The notes: a model not told the origin generated them from the sequence alone. A stretch of DNA of 64,000 bases from Bartonella quintana (GCF_009936175.1 NZ_AP019773.1:1305001-1369000); one strand, 5' to 3'. Shown: positions 1 through 9,006, counted from the stretch's first letter. Numbers and translations: made by a program.

Positions 1-420
1 CGCATGCACACAGGCGTTGATTGGGTTGCACCAAAAGGATCACCCATTATTGCGATCGGAGATGGTGTTGTCATAAAAATGGGTGTAGCTGGCGGCTATG
101 GAAACCATACAGAAATTCAGCATACCAATGGCTATGTCAGCAGTTATTCACACCAAAGTCGCTATGCACCAGACATCAAACCGGGCGTTAAAGTACGACA
201 AGGGCAAATCATTGGATATGTCGGATCAACAGGAATGGCAACCGGTCCCCATTGTCATTTTGAAATTATTGTCAATGGTGTAAAAGTTGACCCCATGCGC
301 ATCCGTTTGCCTAACAGTAAGACTTTAACCAATCAAGACTTGCAAACATTCCTACGCGAAAAATACAATATTGATTCGTTGATAAATAGCCCAGTAACAC
401 CATCCGAAAATACTTCTTAA
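1..420 (+). CDS. M23 family metallopeptidase, C-terminal part
   Basis: The open frame is already running at base 1, so only the C-terminal ~139 residues are present. They hold a LytM/M23 zinc endopeptidase core: the HTGVDW motif (HxxxD zinc ligands) near the start and the HCHFE motif (HxH) about 80 residues later, followed by the VDPM segment usual at the end of the domain. Such proteins are periplasmic or envelope-bound and either cut peptidoglycan cross-links or, when degenerate, activate amidases. Because both metal motifs are intact, catalytic activity is likely. The 20-30 residue tail after the domain is polar and unremarkable. The N-terminus, which would show a signal peptide, coiled coil or LysM domain, lies outside the window, so the subfamily cannot be set. 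Confidence 0.9.
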   Translation, partial: RMHTGVDWVAPKGSPIIAIGDGVVIKMGVAGGYGNHTEIQHTNGYVSSYSHQSRYAPDIKPGVKVRQGQIIGYVGSTGMATGPHCHFEIIVNGVKVDPMRIRLPNSKTLTNQDLQTFLREKYNIDSLINSPVTPSENTS

Positions 421-642
421 ACCGCACAATATAACCTAAAGAGGTTTCTTTCTTTGAATTTTTTAACAAAAATAAACACCGTAAAAAATCTTCCATAGCA
501 AAAGCGAAAACAATGAAGCCTTTGCTTACCATTTTTTCAAACTCTACGAAAATCTCATATCAGTGATGAGGTCTCCTATTGATTTTCTGCTCTTTGAAGC
601 TATCGCAGCAAAGTAACAAAACTTTGGTGAGAAGCTTCCTCT

Positions 643-980
643 CTAGAGGCTAACATGTTCTGGAATAGAAATACGTCCTGAAATGCGTGAGATAATTCGG
701 ATGAAGTTGCCGATGACCTTTTGTAGAGGGAGGAGGGAAAAATAGCTCCTGTTGTGGATGTGGTCGAAAAGCACTGTTCCTGTCAAAACATCTTTTTGAA
801 GGCATCAACAGCAAGAGAAGCCGCTTGTTCAGCATGAATATTTTGTAACTGTATTTCTTTAGAGATCGCTTCAATATAAAGTGTATGGAGAGGGACGAGC
901 GCCGCAAGACGTTGACCATTCACAACAAAATCGCCTGTTTGCGCTGTTAAATTTTTGATGATTCCATCGAAAGAAGTTCA
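643..980 (-). pseudogene. Decayed HlyD/EmrA membrane-fusion protein gene (C-terminal remnant)
   Basis: Read on the minus strand, a frame starting near 977 gives TSFDGIIKNLTAQTGDFVV, then an LVPLHTLYIEA segment and an IQLQNIHAEQAA segment. This is the barrel-sandwich end of an HlyD/EmrA periplasmic adaptor. Around 786 the frame breaks at a TTTTGA; shifting frame restores LTGTVLF...FSLLPLQKVIGNF and IISRISGRISIP, which resembles the family's conserved FSLLPPQNATGNF...QRVPV end, and stops at 643. The 5' two thirds are missing and an in-frame TGA precedes TSFDG. So this is a truncated, frameshifted relic of a drug-efflux or type I secretion adaptor. No partner transporter is seen beside it. The rest of 421-1166 holds nothing I can support. 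Confidence 0.7.
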
Positions 981-1166
981 TATAATGGGGTGAATTAAGA
1001 AAGAACGCATCAGCAAATTTTTAAAGTGAGCACTGCATGAACATTCACTCATAATGGGCATGACACTCAAAACACATCCACGGAGACTCAAAGAAGCAAT
1101 CATGCCCCCTCTTCTCCCCAAAAGAAAAAGAGAAAAAAACACAAAAAGGCTGGCAATTTTTTAAAA

Positions 1167-2591
1167 TCAAGCAGATGCTTCTTTTGAATCATTGGTACTT
1201 AATTTCGGCAAAGGAATCAAAATCTTTGTGCCACCCAACGCAGAAGTTTCAAAAATTGGTTTCTCACCAAATTGCATACAAAGCTGTTCAACAACCACCC
1301 GACCAAGACCTGTTTTTTGTTCTGAAGTTTGGTGCTTCATGCCCACACCATTATCTTCCACAATCAGCATCAGTTGTCCATCTTCCTGAGGACCAAATGA
1401 GATATAAATATGACCAGAGCGCTTATCAGGAAAGGCGTGTTTTAAGGAATTTGTCAGCAATTCACCAAGAATAATTCCGAGTGTTGTTGCATCTCTTGAA
1501 GACAACCGACATTCTTTAAAGGAAGTATGAATGGTGATATTTTCGCGCAATTCAAAAGGCACTGCTAATTCAACATCATGCACCACAGAACTGAGAAATT
1601 CTGCCAATAAAGTTGTTTCCATATCATCACTCAAACGCAAACGGCGATGCGCCGTGGATATTGTCTGGATACGGTCCCGTGCAGCCCCAAGAACAGAACG
1701 CACTTCTTCATTTGTGCTTCGATTTAATTGTACACCAAGCAAAGAAGAGACTGTACCAAGAGAATTGCCAATGCGATGGCTGGCATCTTGCAACAACATT
1801 TCAACACGTTGCCGTTCTTTCTCGGCATGATTGCGTGCTTTTTCCAATTCCTGTGTGCGTTCTTTCACACGTGCTTCAAGGGCTATATTCTCACTATGAA
1901 GTAACAATTGATACATTTTTAAGGAGCGTACATCACGGTGAAAACGATTAATGACAAAATAAGCCGAAACAAAAGTACTTACGACAGAAACAATAGCCGC
2001 CAATGTTAAAGCAGCCCGCATAAGTGCGATGTTCTCGCGCTGTTTTTGCCGCACCACATCATCTCCATTAATAAAGCTTGTCATCAACTGGGCTAAACGC
2101 GCCACTTGAATCTTTGGAATTTCAGAGGAGAAAGAGGGTTGGGAAGATTGATCAGGAAGTGCATCAAGAGCAAGCATATGGTCATTCATAAAAGCTTTGC
2201 GTGCTTCGACCTCTTTTTTAAAAGCATTAAACCATTCATACCATTGCGGATGTGCGTAAACAATAAGTTCCGTATACTTGAGAATATCATCAAGACTACG
2301 AACAGCATTTTCAAAGCGCGCTCTGTCTTCCGCCTTGCGGGTTTTTGCATAGCTACGATCAGCGACAGCCATATCGATCAAACTAATGAGCACTAAATCA
2401 GCCTGTTCGCGCAATTCTGAGCTCGTATTCAACTGTGCAACTTCGCGATCAACGGCGTTTGAGAGCAGTATAATAAAGGTGGAAGCCAAAAGGGCCATAA
2501 CAAGAGAAACAATAATCGCGACCCAACGCCAACGTGATATTGTTGAATCAGAAGAGGATATTTTAGGAAGCAAATTTGTCTTTGTTGTCAT
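1167..2591 (-). CDS. Membrane sensor histidine kinase, HWE/HisKA_2 type (PhyK-like)
   Basis: A 474-residue sensor kinase with two membrane helices (about residues 23-45 and 193-216) enclosing a ~145-residue helical periplasmic sensor of CHASE3-like character. A coiled linker follows (ARVKERTQELEKARNHAEKE). The phospho-acceptor box LLLQDASHRIGNSLG puts the histidine near residue 272. The ATPase has N-box ELLTNSLKHAF, G1 EDNGVGM and G2 TGLGRVVV. This histidine box is that of the HisKA_2/HWE kinases that phosphorylate PhyR in Alphaproteobacteria. Its location 290 bp downstream of ecfG, on the same strand, fits that job; the PhyK role is inferred from context. I chose the ATG at 2591 because GGAA precedes it; an upstream in-frame ATG at 2624 has no ribosome-binding site and would add 11 residues. 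Confidence 0.88.
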   Translation of the reverse strand: MTTKTNLLPKISSSDSTISRWRWVAIIVSLVMALLASTFIILLSNAVDREVAQLNTSSELREQADLVLISLIDMAVADRSYAKTRKAEDRARFENAVRSLDDILKYTELIVYAHPQWYEWFNAFKKEVEARKAFMNDHMLALDALPDQSSQPSFSSEIPKIQVARLAQLMTSFINGDDVVRQKQRENIALMRAALTLAAIVSVVSTFVSAYFVINRFHRDVRSLKMYQLLLHSENIALEARVKERTQELEKARNHAEKERQRVEMLLQDASHRIGNSLGTVSSLLGVQLNRSTNEEVRSVLGAARDRIQTISTAHRRLRLSDDMETTLLAEFLSSVVHDVELAVPFELRENITIHTSFKECRLSSRDATTLGIILGELLTNSLKHAFPDKRSGHIYISFGPQEDGQLMLIVEDNGVGMKHQTSEQKTGLGRVVVEQLCMQFGEKPIFETSALGGTKILIPLPKLSTNDSKEASA

Positions 2592-2877
2592 AAAATTTCC
2601 ATTGGCGAACCTGAAAATCGTCATTTTTCAGCACAAAAGAAGACTCCCTTACGGTGTCATAGTGCAAAAAGCCCGATGGATACTTTCATACAAGCTTCCC
2701 TTATTTCCCCTAAAGATCACGCCAAACACTATGCATTCCTTAGATGCTGACTTTACTCTAATAGCTATAAAGGGAATAAAAAAAACAAGGCTTTTAACCA
2801 TAATTATTATGCTTTTTTAGCCATTAAATGAACATAATGTACTTTTGGCCGAATAAGAATCGGGCCCATAATCAGAT

Positions 2878-3372
2878 TCACCTATCCACTTTGAGAAGTT
2901 CTTGTAAGCGATTCCGCGCTCGACTAACACGGCTTTTAATCGTTCCAATAGCACAGCCACAAATAGCTGCAGCATCTTCATAGGAAAAACCAGATGCACC
3001 AATGAGAATAATGGCTTCTCTTTGATCAGCAGAGAGCATATTTAAGGCTTTTTTAAAATCCTGCAAATCAAGCGATCCATATTGAGCAGGATGAATAGCC
3101 ACACTTTCGATAAACACACCATCGCTGTCTTGAACTTCTCTTCCCCGTTTGCGCATTTGACTGTAAAATTCATTGCGCAAAATCGTAAAAAGCCAAGCTT
3201 TGAGATTGCTTCCCATTTCAAAACTATCCTGCTTGGCCCATGCTTTCATAAGAGTGTCTTGGACCAAATCTTCGGCTTTATCGTGCTTGCTACTCAAAGA
3301 AATAGCAAAAGCTCGCAGAGCTGGTAGAACCAAAAGGAGTTCCTGCTTAAAGTCTTTTACGCCCTCCATCAT
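2878..3372 (-). CDS. ecfG: EcfG-type ECF sigma factor of the general stress response
   Basis: About 164 residues with both sigma-70 regions and no extra domain. Region 2 includes DLVQDTLMKAWAKQDSF and LKAWLFTILRNEFYSQMRK; region 4 includes LSADQREAIILIGASGFSYE and AAAICGCAIGTIKSRVSRAR. This is the alphaproteobacterial EcfG (ECF15) group, called RpoE in some Bartonella papers, which directs RNA polymerase to stress promoters and is held inactive by NepR. It sits directly behind nepR. A TTG at 3384 overlaps the nepR stop (TTGA), and two ATGs follow at 3372 and 3369; AAAGG lies 13 bases before the ATG at 3372. The exact start is therefore open, but the arrangement implies translational coupling to nepR, as is usual for this pair. 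Confidence 0.92.
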   Translation of the reverse strand: MMEGVKDFKQELLLVLPALRAFAISLSSKHDKAEDLVQDTLMKAWAKQDSFEMGSNLKAWLFTILRNEFYSQMRKRGREVQDSDGVFIESVAIHPAQYGSLDLQDFKKALNMLSADQREAIILIGASGFSYEDAAAICGCAIGTIKSRVSRARNRLQELLKVDR

Positions 3373-3380
3373 AAAAGGAT

Positions 3381-3584
3381 TCAAACCTTTTCTGCATTGT
3401 TTAAGCCAAATCGTTCTGCTTGCTCCAACCTCTCCAAAAGCTCGAGCAAACGTGCAGGCAGTGCTTCTTCCTGAATTTCCAAATAAAACTGGCGTAATTT
3501 CCGTGCTATTTCGCTATTGACCCCGAGAAGATCATCTCCAAATGTAAAGTGATTGGTGAGATTTTTTTCATCACAGTCGTTCAT
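3381..3584 (-). CDS. nepR: Anti-sigma factor NepR
   Basis: A 67-residue acidic protein. Its centre reads IARKLRQFYLEIQEEALP followed by RLLELLERLEQA, which is the two-helix NepR core that binds either EcfG or the sigma-like domain of PhyR. The family is 50-70 residues long and lies immediately upstream of ecfG, as here. I start at the ATG at 3584 because AGGGGGA stands eight bases before it; a longer reading frame to 3614 adds ten residues without a site. It overlaps the start region of ecfG by a few bases and is divergent from phyR, so the partner switch is encoded in about 1.7 kb. Confidence rests on both the helix pattern and the context. Confidence 0.9.
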   Translation of the reverse strand: MNDCDEKNLTNHFTFGDDLLGVNSEIARKLRQFYLEIQEEALPARLLELLERLEQAERFGLNNAEKV

Positions 3585-3679
3585 TTTTTGTCCCCCTAAT
3601 CCATATAATATCACTAGCAGCTAGAACAATTTTTCGCCTTATAGTTGTAAATATGGTTGTATGTAAAAAGTTCCATACG

Positions 3680-3703
3680 AACAGAGGAACTTTTTCCTCT
3701 GTT
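3680..3703. promoter_or_regulatory. Perfect 10-bp palindrome between nepR and phyR
   Basis: AACAGAGGAA at 3680-3689 is followed by CTTT and then its exact reverse complement at 3694-3703. It lies in the 168-bp divergent intergenic region, 49 bp before phyR and 96 bp before nepR. The left arm contains GGAAC, the -35 element of EcfG promoters, and another GGAAC lies on the minus strand at 3674-3670. I do not see a clear CGTT-type -10 at the expected 16-17 bp from either, so an EcfG promoter is only possible. It could instead be an operator or an RNA hairpin in the phyR leader. Confidence 0.45.
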
Positions 3704-3752
3704 GAGGATTTCAATCAACAAAATGCTTCAAAGGTCAAAGGAGTTATAAATC

Positions 3753-4547
3753 ATGTCATTATCAACGCGCATCGCACCGCATCTCCCCTATCTTCGACGT
3801 TTTGCCCGATCTGTCACAGGCAGCCAATCATCTGGTGATGCTTATGTATCAGCAATGTTGGAAGCACTGATTGCTGATATTTCTATTTTTCCAAGAGCAT
3901 CTAGTGACCGCATCGGCACCTATTGGCTTTTTTGCCACCTTTTTGACCAAACAACGCCTAATATACCCGAGCCACTGCCACAGTTTGGTCTTGAACAAAA
4001 GACCAGTGCAAAATTATCGTATCTTACACCACGTGCACGCCAAGCATTTTTGTTGATTGCCGTTGAAGGATTTAATGAACAAGAAGCCTGCGAAATCATG
4101 AATCTTGATGCGAGGGATTTCCGTAAGCTTCTCAATCAAGCATCGATTGATATTTCTCAACAAATTGCCACACAGGTTATGATTATTGAGGATGAGCCTC
4201 TTATTGCGATGGATATTGAGCAAATGGTCGAAAGCTTAGGACATCAAGTTGTAGGGATAGCACGAACCCGTAAAGAAGCTGTCGTAATGTATCATCAAAA
4301 AAAGCCACGGTTGATTTTAGCTGATATTCAATTGGCTGATAACAGTTCGGGTATTGATGCGGTCAATGACATTTTGCAAAATGACCGTATACCGGTGATT
4401 TTTATTACCGCGTTTCCTGAAAGATTACTGACCGGAGAGCGTCCAGAACCAACTTTTTTAGTTACCAAACCTTTTAATCCCGATATGGTGAAAGCGCTTA
4501 TTTCACAGGCTTTATTTTTTAAAGAGAATGCGTCCAAAGCTGCTTAG
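3753..4547 (+). CDS. phyR: PhyR response regulator (sigma-mimic anti-anti-sigma factor)
   Basis: 264 residues, the usual PhyR length. Residues 1-135 form a degenerate sigma-like domain: sigma-2-like LPYLRRFARSVTGSQ, sigma-4-like LTPRARQAFLLIAVEGFNEQ. The C-terminal receiver has the acidic pair in MIIEDEPLIA (E146/D147), the phospho-acceptor D191 in LILADIQLA, the threonine/serine region in IFITAFPE and K239 in LVTKPF. When phosphorylated, PhyR uses its sigma-like half to take NepR away from EcfG. AAAGGAG stands nine bases before the ATG. It is divergent from nepR-ecfG and 11 bp upstream of a second HWE kinase, probably one transcript. All receiver residues needed for phosphorylation are present. 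Confidence 0.95.
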   Translation: MSLSTRIAPHLPYLRRFARSVTGSQSSGDAYVSAMLEALIADISIFPRASSDRIGTYWLFCHLFDQTTPNIPEPLPQFGLEQKTSAKLSYLTPRARQAFLLIAVEGFNEQEACEIMNLDARDFRKLLNQASIDISQQIATQVMIIEDEPLIAMDIEQMVESLGHQVVGIARTRKEAVVMYHQKKPRLILADIQLADNSSGIDAVNDILQNDRIPVIFITAFPERLLTGERPEPTFLVTKPFNPDMVKALISQALFFKENASKAA

Positions 4548-4558
4548 AACAGGGTAAC

Positions 4559-5581
4559 ATGCTGATCATGATCGTTACGCCTCTTCCAACGCCACCCATG
4601 GATAAATCCCATTTGAGCGCTCTGATGCAAGCGATCCGTAGCGCTGATATTTGTGTTTTATACCAGACAACGAATCTGGTCTATTTATGGGCTGAAAATC
4701 TTCCCAAGCATCTGCACAGTAAATGGCGAGTGGGATGTCGTGACAGTGATTTTTTTTCGCTCGATCTTGCGGACAATATGGAAACAATCAAATTGCAGGT
4801 TTTAGCCACAGGAAAAATGCAAACCATTGAAGCACGGTTTGAGGATATGGCCAAACAAGTGATTTGGTATAAATTTTCTATTGATTGCCACTGCAACGAT
4901 AACGGAGAAATTGTTGGTATCATCACCACTGGAGTTGATATTTCAGGATTACGCCGACGTGAACAAGTGCTAAAAATCCTCCTTCGTGAAGTCAGCCACC
5001 GTTCTAAAAATCTTCTGGCCATCATTCAAAGTATTGCCAGCCAAACCGCACGCTATACTGAATCGCTTCAGGTTTTCTTACGCAAATTTCAAGGACGGCT
5101 CCATTCTCTTTCACATTCTCAAGATCTGATTACTGCTTCTGATTGGCGTGGTGCCCAATTTCGTGAATTGGTTCATTCGCAAGCTTTGGGCTATTTGATA
5201 AAAGAAACAGAACGTTTTTCACTTGAAGGCGTGGATCCTTATCTGTTTCCGAATGCCGCTTTGCATATTGGTTTGGCTTTTCATGAACTCATTGTCAATT
5301 CTCTTTCTTTTGGGGCCTTATCACAAGAAAAGGGAAGTGTCTGTGTGCGTTGTGAATTGCACACGAACATAAATGGAACAACACAACTCCTTATCACTTG
5401 GAATGAAAATTTTGCAGCAGGAACCATTCTCTCTAACGAAAATAAAGCCTGTTTTGGCAGTGCTGTCCTAGAAAAGATTGTCCCTGTTTCTGTCAATGGT
5501 TCAGCTTCCTTAAACTTAACAGAAGAAGGGATTGTTTATTGCCTGTATGTTCCTGACAATTACTTTGACATCTTTTTTTAA
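4559..5581 (+). CDS. Soluble PAS-HWE histidine kinase beside phyR
   Basis: 340 residues without a membrane helix. A PAS-like sensor (about residues 20-130, ending in GIITTGVDISGLRRRE) is followed by the HWE phospho-acceptor box LLREVSHRSKNLLAIIQSIA with the histidine at 147. The ATPase domain has the family's N-box FHELIVNSLSFGALS and WNE (the W-x-E of HWE kinases). The G2-like segment reads ACFGSAVLEKIV where GFGS is usual, so the first glycine is replaced by cysteine, and the G1 part is short; ATP binding may be weak. Known HWE kinases next to phyR feed or drain phosphate from PhyR. An alternative ATG is at 4568. Co-transcription with phyR is likely (11-bp gap). Confidence 0.82.
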   Translation: MLIMIVTPLPTPPMDKSHLSALMQAIRSADICVLYQTTNLVYLWAENLPKHLHSKWRVGCRDSDFFSLDLADNMETIKLQVLATGKMQTIEARFEDMAKQVIWYKFSIDCHCNDNGEIVGIITTGVDISGLRRREQVLKILLREVSHRSKNLLAIIQSIASQTARYTESLQVFLRKFQGRLHSLSHSQDLITASDWRGAQFRELVHSQALGYLIKETERFSLEGVDPYLFPNAALHIGLAFHELIVNSLSFGALSQEKGSVCVRCELHTNINGTTQLLITWNENFAAGTILSNENKACFGSAVLEKIVPVSVNGSASLNLTEEGIVYCLYVPDNYFDIFF

Positions 5582-5822
5582 AAAAGCGTTTAAAACACTT
5601 TAGAACGAAAAAGCAAAATAGCCCCCCAGCAGAGTTCTCTCACAGCCACCGTTGTCCTGTACAAAGACATTTTCTCCCCACAATCAGCCTCTTGGACTTC
5701 GCCTCTAGAAGCTAACCCCCTGAAACGCATCCTCTATAACTAGCCTGCTCGATAAAGCCGATCCTCCTAGAATTCAGCCCAAACGGCACATCTCCACGGG
5801 CTTTTAAACAACGCTCTCTTGT

Positions 5823-6563
5823 TTAAACACTTTCCTCTGCCGAAGATGTCATAACCCGGCGCCGGCGCGGTTTTCTCTTTATCTCTTCACCTAATCCAGG
5901 CAAAGAAGCAACTTTTTCTGTCAACGCATTGCCGTTCTCACAAGTCTCAGGCGTTGCTTGTGAAAGTTCAAGGGATGATTCTTCTTGAACACGCACAGCA
6001 CGCCGACGTGACGATCGACGGATTTTTTTGACAGGTTCAGCACTCTCTTCAGCAATACATTGCTCTTTGTTCGTTTTTTCATCCAAGAGAGCAGCACTCA
6101 CCTCTACCGCATCATCAGCCGCACACCCATTTTGTGTCTTCGTGTGTCGACCATTCCCATTTTTTTGCAACTGTGTTTGTGATACGCTCTTGTCACAGCT
6201 GACAATGTCTTTTTTCTCACCTTCAGCGTTTATTTCACAGCACTCTTGCTCACTGTTTTCATCGCGATTCTCATCACGGCGAACAGATTGGGGCGTTTGC
6301 CCAACCGCTGCCAGAATAATACGCAAGTAGTGTTCAGCATGTTGTAGATAATTTTCCGACATAACGCGGTCGCCAGCACCCTGTGCATCACGAGCAAGAC
6401 TTATGTACTTGTCGGCAATTTGCTGAGCATTTCCACGAATCTTAACATCCGGACCGCTGCTTTCATAATTCCGAGACAATGGGTTAGGGCCGCGACGATT
6501 ATTATTATTACCATTGTTATTATTATTACGACCGCGTGCCCGTCTATTTTGTTGTGGCCTCAT
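5823..6563 (-). CDS. DUF4167 domain protein
   Basis: 246 residues. The N-terminus has a poly-asparagine/arginine stretch (NNNNNGNNNNRR) and then the DUF4167 core: VKIRGNAQQIADKYISLARD and NYLQHAEHYLRIILA. The remaining ~150 residues are low-complexity, polar and end in two basic clusters (IRRSSRRRAVR; KRKPRRRRV), which suggests nucleic-acid or membrane-surface binding, though no function is established for the family. It is widespread in Rhizobiales, usually near prfA/prmC; those are not seen here. The start at 6563 has AAGGGA upstream; a longer frame to 6614 lacks a site. The last ~25 codons are copied twice elsewhere in this window (10690 and 11819). Confidence 0.85.
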   Translation of the reverse strand: MRPQQNRRARGRNNNNNGNNNNRRGPNPLSRNYESSGPDVKIRGNAQQIADKYISLARDAQGAGDRVMSENYLQHAEHYLRIILAAVGQTPQSVRRDENRDENSEQECCEINAEGEKKDIVSCDKSVSQTQLQKNGNGRHTKTQNGCAADDAVEVSAALLDEKTNKEQCIAEESAEPVKKIRRSSRRRAVRVQEESSLELSQATPETCENGNALTEKVASLPGLGEEIKRKPRRRRVMTSSAEESV

Positions 6564-7391
6564 CTTTATCCCTTTTGGAGTGTGTGTATGTTTTAATGAC
6601 TCTTCTTCACGCATTATTTTCGATAATGTTGATCGTGTTAAAAATACGGTTATCAGGCTATCCGCGTTTTATTTCACTTAAATGATACCTACTGATATTT
6701 GATAAAGTATATATTTTTGAAAATCACAAAAACAGCAGGGAAACCGTAAGCCTAAAACTTTCTCTTTCTCTGCTAATCAGCAGAAACCTAGTGATGTTCA
6801 CCTAAAATGCCAAATGTTTTTTTTTAAAATAGACCATATTTCACTAAAAAATAACCATCTTGTGGAAAAATAATAAAAAAATGAGAACACACATCCAAAA
6901 TCCTAAGCAAATAAACAACATTTGCCAGAAAAATAGGCATGTGCCAGAAAAATAGGTGTTTCTCTTTTTATTCTAAAACCACCGATATTAAAAAAGCCGA
7001 TATTTCCTACCCTTCGTGCACTTAGCTCACAAACACTTATCCCCCAAGTTACTGCGCGAATGTATTGATTATATAAATCATAGTCTCTATTTTATGCTAA
7101 AGCAACCCCCTCTTGTAAAAGACAATTCTGAAAAACAATTCACGACCGCTTTACAAGACCTTCTCACATCTATAGATAGATTAATATGAGTATTATTCAA
7201 GTCCTATGACCATCATTAGATCTCACTTCTTGCCCACACCGGCCAACAAACAGCACTGTAAATTTTTGACTCAGTTTCATGGGATTTATCAATGAATTGG
7301 ATCTTATAATTGATGACAAGCTCAACGTAAAAGCCAAGTGTAAAAACAAAAAGCAGAAAAACATAGGCTTTTGAATAAAGAAACGACCAAC
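6564..7391. other. AT-rich intergenic region, no gene seen
   Basis: About 830 bp between the divergent DUF4167 and fdhE genes. No open frame of more than 70 residues with a ribosome-binding site, no tRNA and no clear repeat is visible. Promoters for both genes should lie here; I cannot assign them by eye. Confidence 0.5.
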
Positions 7392-8333
7392 ATGGCACGC
7401 CTCCAAAAAAAATTAGGATCCCCTCAAAAAACAGAATCTGTGAATAAGCATGGTATCACGCATTCTCCTATTTTTGTCATACTTCCTGATAAGGACACTT
7501 TATTTGCAAAACGAGCACAACGTTTTGCGCATTTAGCTAAAAGCATTCCAAACAAAGAGTTTTTACTTTTTTTCGCGCATTTTTGTAACGCCCAACAACA
7601 ATCAATTGAAAAATTTAAAGATTTTTCCGTACCTCTAAGTCGTTTTGGTACAACCTCGACACCTTTTTTTGATCGATCAAAATTATTAGCTTTGGGCTTG
7701 TATAACAGCATTGTTAGGGATTTTCTGAACTCTCTGTCAACCTCAACATTCTCTAACCAAGCATTCTCGGCAATAAGGCACAAAGCCATAAACAGCACGC
7801 AACAGAAAGAAGATCAATGGCGCTTGTGGGGAGAAAATCTGTTAAACTCTCTGCTTCCTCAACAGCAATTAGCAGAACATATTTTTATCATCGGCACGTT
7901 GCAAATTATGTACTCTCTTGCTGCTTCACAGCTTGATGCTCAAAGCTTATCTCTACAACCAAACAACCTCTGTCCTGCTTGTAGCGGCACGCATACTTCC
8001 AGCATCATTATCGGCAAGAAAACGCACGAAACTCTAAGAGTTTGTTCTTGCCTTTATTGTAGTACCCTTTGGCACATCCCACACACCCAATGCACTTTTT
8101 GCCAAGCAAAGCAGAAGGTTTCCATCTGCACTGTCGAAAACACTCCCGATGGCATTTTATTTGAAGCCTGTGAGACATGTGGACAATATTGCAAACAACT
8201 CAATTCCCACAAAAACCCCACAATAGATGTTTTTGCTGATGACATCGGCACCCCCACACCTGATTTTCTGCACCAAGGCTCTTCTCATTTTAAGCATGGG
8301 AACTTCAACCCTTTTTTACAATACAAAAGGTAA
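7392..8333 (+). CDS. fdhE: Formate dehydrogenase accessory protein FdhE
   Basis: 313 residues. The C-terminal half carries the rubredoxin-like metal-binding cysteine pairs that define FdhE: CPAC, CSCLYC followed by STLWH, CTFC, and CETCGQYCK. It ends with the family's DDIGTPTPDFL segment and an NPF near the C-terminus. FdhE is a cytoplasmic iron-binding protein that interacts with the catalytic subunit of respiratory formate dehydrogenases during their maturation. No formate dehydrogenase subunit, fdhD or selenium gene is in this window, so its substrate here is not shown. I chose the ATG at 7392; a TTG at 7371 would add seven residues. A fragment of this gene is copied at 8776-8856. Confidence 0.85.
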   Translation: MARLQKKLGSPQKTESVNKHGITHSPIFVILPDKDTLFAKRAQRFAHLAKSIPNKEFLLFFAHFCNAQQQSIEKFKDFSVPLSRFGTTSTPFFDRSKLLALGLYNSIVRDFLNSLSTSTFSNQAFSAIRHKAINSTQQKEDQWRLWGENLLNSLLPQQQLAEHIFIIGTLQIMYSLAASQLDAQSLSLQPNNLCPACSGTHTSSIIIGKKTHETLRVCSCLYCSTLWHIPHTQCTFCQAKQKVSICTVENTPDGILFEACETCGQYCKQLNSHKNPTIDVFADDIGTPTPDFLHQGSSHFKHGNFNPFLQYKR

Positions 8334-8393
8334 CCGGATTTTGCTCTCAAATAAACAGCTAATGGGCAACAAACCTTTAGAGATCCCCTTTTC

Positions 8394-8418
8394 CCGGCAG
8401 CTGTCGCACAGCTGCCGG
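8394..8418. terminator. Perfect 11-bp hairpin after fdhE
   Basis: CCGGCAGCTGT, a three-base loop (CGC), and the exact complement ACAGCTGCCGG, 60 bp after the fdhE stop. It is very GC-rich against an AT-rich background. No T-run follows, so it is terminator-like or an mRNA-stabilising hairpin rather than a standard intrinsic terminator. The remainder of 8334-9006 has no gene apart from the fdhE fragment. Confidence 0.5.
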
Positions 8419-8775
8419 AAATCTATGGAGCAGTGATGAAGAACGCTGACTTTTCCCCCAGGGAGATGTAGCACCCCCTTATTTCTTCTCACCTAACTTG
8501 GACGCCAACGAGCGTCAGAGCTGCCTTTATTGTTAATAACAATACGGCAGTTTTATGGTCTGTATTGAAATGTTTTTCAGATTAAAATGTGCAAGCTGCC
8601 TCACAAGAAAATCAGAAATCTTCATTGCTTTCTGAATCGAAAGCAAAAGAGTGTGCTCTTGCCGGCAACTTTTCATCTTTCCTGCAGACGATAACCATGA
8701 AGAGCGAGAATAACGTTCAGCCTTTATCTCTTCACCGCCATGGTGTTTTACGCTCTCTTTCAAACCAAGAGATAA

Positions 8776-8856
8776 AACGCCCAACAACACTCGATTGAAA
8801 AATTTAAAGATTTTGCCGTACCTCTAAGTCGTTTTGGTACAACCTCGACACCTTTT
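8776..8856 (+). pseudogene. Copied fragment of fdhE
   Basis: About 81 bp here match bases 7587-7667 inside fdhE with only a few changes (both read through SIEKFKDF.VPLSRFGTTSTPF). It is in the same orientation, ~1.2 kb downstream, flanked by unrelated sequence and has no start. It is a non-functional partial duplication. Confidence 0.8.
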
Positions 8857-9006
8857 AAAGAAAGCTTTTATCAAGCACCCATCATAACTTTAAAATCGTT
8901 ACTTAAAAAAGGCGTAACCTTTAGAAAATAGAGATGTTCTTTGAGAGCACAGCTTTTGTCTTTCGTTCATCCAACTTCACCTACGTTTAAATTTCTGCGT
9001 GAAAAT

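Noticed and set aside
3615-3752. Complete EcfG promoter upstream of phyR or nepR
   Set aside because: GGAAC words are present but no matching -10 at the right distance could be seen, so only a possible site is listed.
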